From Fluviicola sp. XM-24bin1 (GTDB lineage: Bacteria; Bacteroidota; Bacteroidia; Flavobacteriales_D; Crocinitomicaceae): a stretch of 64,000 nucleotides of DNA. The stretch covers positions 62,001 through 126,000 of the forward strand of contig QCWI01000008.1 of NCBI GenBank assembly GCA_003149635.1, written 5' to 3'. A model generated the notes under the pieces. It was not told the DNA's origin and made no database searches. It saw nothing but the letters and a program-made list of their open reading frames with translations. Positions 60,280-64,000 of this stretch are shown in pieces. The translations under genes and the position numbers were made by a program. How positions within the stretch are numbered: position 1 is the first letter of the stretch; each line of letters starts with the position of its first letter.

Positions 60280-62546
60280 TTAATGATCATCTTCTGTTGT
60301 GCTTCACCATATGGCGTCACAACTCTCATAATGTAGCTTCCTGTTTCAAATTCATTTGTGTTGAAGATCACAACGTCTTCGTTCGTGTCAGCGTTTGACG
60401 CCACAACACGTCCTTGCATATCGATTACTTCGTAGCTCGTGATAACTGTTCCATTCACTTGAATGTACACTTTTTCACTTGCAGGAACTGGATATACCAC
60501 CATGCTGTTCTGAACCTGATCTTCAATACTCAAGTTACAGTTCGTTGCATCGTATCCAAACTGATCGAAATCGATGAAACATGCCCAAGCAACTGAATCG
60601 ATGTATGGGTTACGGTTTCCTTGTTGGTTGAAGATAAACTCGTGACGTGCAATCTCGCGGTTGTCAGGTAAATCGTTGAAGTGCCAATCTTTTAGCAATT
60701 GCTGATCTTGTTTGTCTGAGTTCACGTTTCCACTTAATGGGAATCCGTAACATGTTACCATGTAGAAAATAGCACGAGCCGCATTTCCTTTGTGGCTATC
60801 GCGTGGCTCATATACCAATTGAGTACCGCTGTATCCCGTCGCTCCTTCCAAGTACGAATCCACTACTGTTCCGTCGATTTCTCCTAAAGGAAGATTACTA
60901 CGCGGTGAGTTCGCCTCAGCAAGGTTCGCTGGGTACAAGTTATGCTGATCGTTGTACTCCGGCTCCTCCGGCTGATCCGCTGGGAACGTTGGCATCCAAG
61001 AGTGTGCAAACGTGTGCTCACGGCTGTATCCAGTTGCCGTCCAATCGAATGGATCATCGAATACGTAACGCTCTCCTGAGTACACACATTCTACGAACGA
61101 TTGCCCTCCTGTTGTATCACGTACTTCAAACTGATCCATCATTGTCAATTTGTACAAGAAGTAGGTTACTTCTGTATGCGGGTTGATCAAAGCTTGCAAA
61201 TCAGAATGCAAAGTAGTCGTTGCAGAAGTCAAACTTCCGTAGTAGTTACCGATGTTCGCACCACTACTCATTTGGTTTCCTGTAGCCGGCGACGTAGTCA
61301 AGTAGTTCTCGTATCCTGCCTGACCATTGAACGCGTAAACAGCGAAATGGTAATCCTGATTGGCGATTACACCGCGTGGCGTAAACGTTGTTCCAGGCCC
61401 TGCATAAGCTACCTTAGCATCTCCCACAACATCTCCGCGCAAGTACGTGTTTCCATCCTGAGGAACTCCAGTAATTGCACTACCTGTCTTCCAAAGTACC
61501 AAGTAGTTCGTTGCTCCTGATCCGGCAGCGTATGTTCCGTTTAACGTGTAAGCCTCAACCGTTGGGAATGTCAATCCCGTTGGGTTCGCTGTTGGCTCAG
61601 AAGCCAAATTATCCGTTCCAACTCCTTCAAAGTTGATAATGTATGGGTTCTCGTCCGCATCATTAGAGGCAATTTCCAAAGTTGCAAAGTGCGATCCTGT
61701 GTTTGATGGTGTGTAGTTGATTGTGAATTGCTGAGACGATCCTCCTGCAATTGTCGGAGTTCCGATGTTCGAACTGAAGTCACCAGCATCTGGCCCGGTA
61801 AATACCGCTCCAGAAACGATCAAATCTTGTGTTCCGTAGTTTTCAATATCAACCGTAACAGTCGTTGCACTTCCAATGAAGTAATCTGACGTATGCAAAA
61901 CTGTCGCTCCGTCCAACATTACGTTGATTTCGTACAATGGTGCTACGTATGCAACAACATCATTCGTAGAGCGCGGAACGATTTGGTAGTTCGCGTTGAA
62001 CTGTCCAAGTGGCCCTGTTACCGTTACCGGCCCAGTTGGAATAGCAGTACCTACAAGGTTGGTTCCACTGTTTACACGAACGTCTAATTGGTTGGTACCG
62101 TCTGTGATTTGGTAGGTCGTATTTCCCGCGAAGCTTCCCGATTGAACGAACGTTACGTTTTCAATCTCCACCAATTGTGACTCCAATGATTCTCCTGCTG
62201 AAGTAATTGGAATTTGCAACGGTGTTGGTTGTACTACCGCTTGACCGTGATTTACTACGTTGTCTACGATAGAAATCTCTAGCAATCCAGAGAACTCAAT
62301 GAGTGGCCCTGTTACTGTAACGGAATCTCCTTCGTTAACACCTGTAATTGGCCCTCCATAACATGCCAATCCGGCTGTAGCATCTTGTACGTAACGAATT
62401 GGGCCTAGTTCTCCACCATTCGTAGCGACTCCGGAAATCGTCACAGTAGATCCAATTCCGAAAGTACGAGCGTCCGCGATGTTTTGCTGTGCAAAGGAGA
62501 AGAAACTTCCCGCTAACACTGCCATGATTAATCCTATCTTTTTCAT
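60276..62546 (-). CDS. T9SS-secreted endonuclease I with OB-fold and Ig-like modules
   Basis: The 756-residue protein has a signal peptide (1-20). Two OB-like units lie at about 26-105 and 125-200 (VTISGVAT...YVQDATAG...GDSVTVTGPL; then a second VTVTGPLGQF). A choice-of-anchor-D/HYDIN-like domain spans 208-310, an FnIII-like segment 318-428, and the Endonuclease_1 domain 431-660 with YSREHTFAHSW (catalytic His), DQHNLYPA, NAARAIFYMVTCYG and QQGNRNPYIDSV. The type A sorting tail is at 682-756 (VVYPVPASEK...FETGSYIMRV). It degrades DNA/RNA outside the cell. It lies 28 bp after the TonB receptor gene and overlaps the nucleotidase lipoprotein gene. Confidence 0.93.
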   Translation of the reverse strand: MKKIGLIMAVLAGSFFSFAQQNIADARTFGIGSTVTISGVATNGGELGPIRYVQDATAGLACYGGPITGVNEGDSVTVTGPLIEFSGLLEISIVDNVVNHGQAVVQPTPLQIPITSAGESLESQLVEIENVTFVQSGSFAGNTTYQITDGTNQLDVRVNSGTNLVGTAIPTGPVTVTGPLGQFNANYQIVPRSTNDVVAYVAPLYEINVMLDGATVLHTSDYFIGSATTVTVDIENYGTQDLIVSGAVFTGPDAGDFSSNIGTPTIAGGSSQQFTINYTPSNTGSHFATLEIASNDADENPYIINFEGVGTDNLASEPTANPTGLTFPTVEAYTLNGTYAAGSGATNYLVLWKTGSAITGVPQDGNTYLRGDVVGDAKVAYAGPGTTFTPRGVIANQDYHFAVYAFNGQAGYENYLTTSPATGNQMSSGANIGNYYGSLTSATTTLHSDLQALINPHTEVTYFLYKLTMMDQFEVRDTTGGQSFVECVYSGERYVFDDPFDWTATGYSREHTFAHSWMPTFPADQPEEPEYNDQHNLYPANLAEANSPRSNLPLGEIDGTVVDSYLEGATGYSGTQLVYEPRDSHKGNAARAIFYMVTCYGFPLSGNVNSDKQDQQLLKDWHFNDLPDNREIARHEFIFNQQGNRNPYIDSVAWACFIDFDQFGYDATNCNLSIEDQVQNSMVVYPVPASEKVYIQVNGTVITSYEVIDMQGRVVASNADTNEDVVIFNTNEFETGSYIMRVVTPYGEAQQKMIIK

Positions 62547-62574
62547 ACTCTTATGTTTGTTCCTAAATCTTTAA

Positions 62575-64000
62575 TTAAAACTCGAATCCAAGGGAAACGT
62601 TGAAACGAATTCCTTGTCCGAAGAACACTGATGCTGATTGCGCATTGAAGTTGTCCTCGGCTTCGTCGAAGTTTCTGTTATTTGTTCCGTCAAGAATGTA
62701 CCTTGTGTTCAACAAGTTGATCACGTTCGCACGGAAGCTCAACGTATTTTCTCCAATCTTGTAACGGTATCCTGCATGCAAACTCATGATTCCGTAATCT
62801 GGCATTTGCCAAGAATCACGACCTGCAGTTTCCCCAGTCAATGAAATTGGATCGAAATCTGTGTAGTAGCGATCGAAGTAGGTGTACTTCAATTTTATGT
62901 ATCCTCCTTTGATCGGAGCCCAGCGGATGGATGCTGCATATGTTGATTGCGCTGCATCTCCAACATGAACACCTTTGGCATCGAAAGTAATTGTATCGCC
63001 GTAAACTATTACCGATTCTGCCGAGTTCCAGATCCAATCTCCGATACTCGCCATCCCTTCGATGGTTACTTTCTTGTGTACACGGTACGCTGCATCCACT
63101 TCAATTCCCATGTGACGTGCGTCCATTCCAGGAATGTTCACGATTATTACTTCCAATGGATCGTTTGGATCTTGGATAGACAATCCGAATGGCAACGGAC
63201 GGTTCGACCAGTTGGTGAAGTATCCATTCACATTCAAACTCAATTTCTTGGAACGGAAACCGTATCCGAATTCGAAGGCCAAAATGTTTTCGTTCACCAA
63301 GGTATCGAATACACGGTTGTTTTGGTTATCGATAACGTTGTTGAACATTGGCGTTCTTGACAAGTATCCAACATTCACGAATACATTCTGTTTCTCAGTA
63401 ACGTTGTAGTTGGCACCTGTTTTGAAGGTAAATCCATTTTTGTTTACCCAATCCGTTTGGTGATCGCGAAGTCCCGGAGAGTTGCGATCGTACGTTTGTC
63501 CGTTGTGCGTTACTACGTCATCGTACCCGATTTCCAAAATAGTATCGGCCAAAACCATTTGCTTACCGCGGAAGTAATCGATCCCTTTGTAGAAGTTGGC
63601 AACAAACGATGCATTTACGAATGCTGTCCAAGCACCTTTCGAGTATTCCATTTGACCGAATGCTCCAGCCCATTGAACCAATCCATCACGGTGGTTGTGC
63701 CAAGGCTGACGACCAATCTTGTCACCTACCTGCTTCATGTCCGATTCAGCATTCTGATCTTGCGTGTTCACGAAATATTCACCTCCTAAAAGATCCAATA
63801 CTTCATTGTAGTGCTCTCCTTTATAGTACCGGTAATCCAAACCTCCAGCGAAGGACAAGTGTGGTGAATACTCGTAATCAAACTGAGACAATCCTCCCAA
63901 CCAGAAATGGTTGTTCACGGAAGCTGATAAAATCTGAGAAGACTTCAGCATCGTTGGATCGTAGAACGGATCAATCGTAGGCAATTGCTGCCCTCCAAAT
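62575..64000 (-). CDS. TonB-dependent receptor, C-terminal barrel (5' end outside window)
   Basis: The frame is open to the window edge; about 475 C-terminal residues are present. Strands of a 22-strand barrel are evident (HLSFAGGLDYRYYKGEHYNE, KQNVFVNVGYLSRTPMFNN, FGYGFRSKKLSLNVNGYFTNW, YGIMSLHAGYRYKIGENTLSFRANVINLLNTRYI) and the end GIRFNVSLGFEF is typical of TonB-dependent receptors. The plug and TonB box lie upstream. By operon context it may import nucleic-acid breakdown products or phosphate-containing ligands, but no substrate motif is visible. Confidence 0.88.
   Translation of the reverse strand, partial: FGGQQLPTIDPFYDPTMLKSSQILSASVNNHFWLGGLSQFDYEYSPHLSFAGGLDYRYYKGEHYNEVLDLLGGEYFVNTQDQNAESDMKQVGDKIGRQPWHNHRDGLVQWAGAFGQMEYSKGAWTAFVNASFVANFYKGIDYFRGKQMVLADTILEIGYDDVVTHNGQTYDRNSPGLRDHQTDWVNKNGFTFKTGANYNVTEKQNVFVNVGYLSRTPMFNNVIDNQNNRVFDTLVNENILAFEFGYGFRSKKLSLNVNGYFTNWSNRPLPFGLSIQDPNDPLEVIIVNIPGMDARHMGIEVDAAYRVHKKVTIEGMASIGDWIWNSAESVIVYGDTITFDAKGVHVGDAAQSTYAASIRWAPIKGGYIKLKYTYFDRYYTDFDPISLTGETAGRDSWQMPDYGIMSLHAGYRYKIGENTLSFRANVINLLNTRYILDGTNNRNFDEAEDNFNAQSASVFFGQGIRFNVSLGFEF

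Overview
The window is a stretch of ordinary chromosome from a member of the Bacteroidota, most probably Flavobacteriales; a Crocinitomicaceae/Fluviicola-like lineage is my guess, not proven. The evidence is: type IX secretion (T9SS) C-terminal sorting tails of the 'YPNP...G.Y' kind; a TonB-dependent receptor; a DUF4290 gene next to murA; -7 promoter boxes of the form TAnnTTTG with no strong Shine-Dalgarno sequences; many small lipoproteins; and an arsM/arsS arsenosugar cluster. I see no rRNA, tRNA, CRISPR array, integrase or insertion sequence.

Layout. 1-6.9 kb: secreted proteins (a CotH-like protein cut by the window edge, a Cys-rich duplicated-domain protein, a YARHG-domain protein, a glycoside hydrolase with a lipoprotein) and a remnant of a DUF1428 gene. 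7-10.5 kb: an ECF sigma factor translationally coupled to a protein whose architecture would span both membranes (cytoplasmic head, one inner-membrane helix, about 225-residue disordered linker, outer-membrane barrel), followed by a secreted PKD-repeat protein. The sigma gene and the PKD gene carry the same promoter-like motif at identical spacing. 10.7-20.2 kb: housekeeping (RidA, DnaK, M23 peptidase, MscS channel, AlaS) with small lipoproteins; dnaK has a symmetric nested palindrome upstream. 20.4-24.9 kb: four translationally coupled paralogs of an uncharacterised exported family (KPVIYLYPE...EWGG) and a fifth gene that runs 83 bp into the convergent DoxX-like gene.

24.8-31 kb: a sigma-54 activator without its DNA-binding domain, an extragenic palindromic repeat, Ppx/GppA and a NatAB-like ABC exporter. 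31.3-33.6 kb: a three-gene arsenosugar operon. 33.7-36.3 kb: grpE-dnaJ-CPBP protease. 36.6-47.6 kb: a WG-repeat giant, lipoprotein, DUF2490, TlpA-like thioredoxin, MurA (with Asp in place of the catalytic-loop Cys), DUF4290 and PurL. 48-54.3 kb: a helical secreted protein whose normal start codon is missing, and two sister T9SS adhesin-like proteins with eight Cys-paired repeats each. 54.6-64 kb: Lpd, a glycosyltransferase, and a minus-strand operon of TonB receptor, T9SS endonuclease I, and a 5'-nucleotidase split over two genes.

How the parts work together. The best candidates for under-described biology are the envelope-spanning anti-sigma module with its two matching promoters (it resembles the dual-membrane-spanning anti-sigma factors described in Bacteroides), the four-copy YLYPE cassette, and the receptor-nuclease-nucleotidase operon that looks like a scavenging line for extracellular nucleic acid. 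All functional statements are read from sequence motifs; no database search was run.
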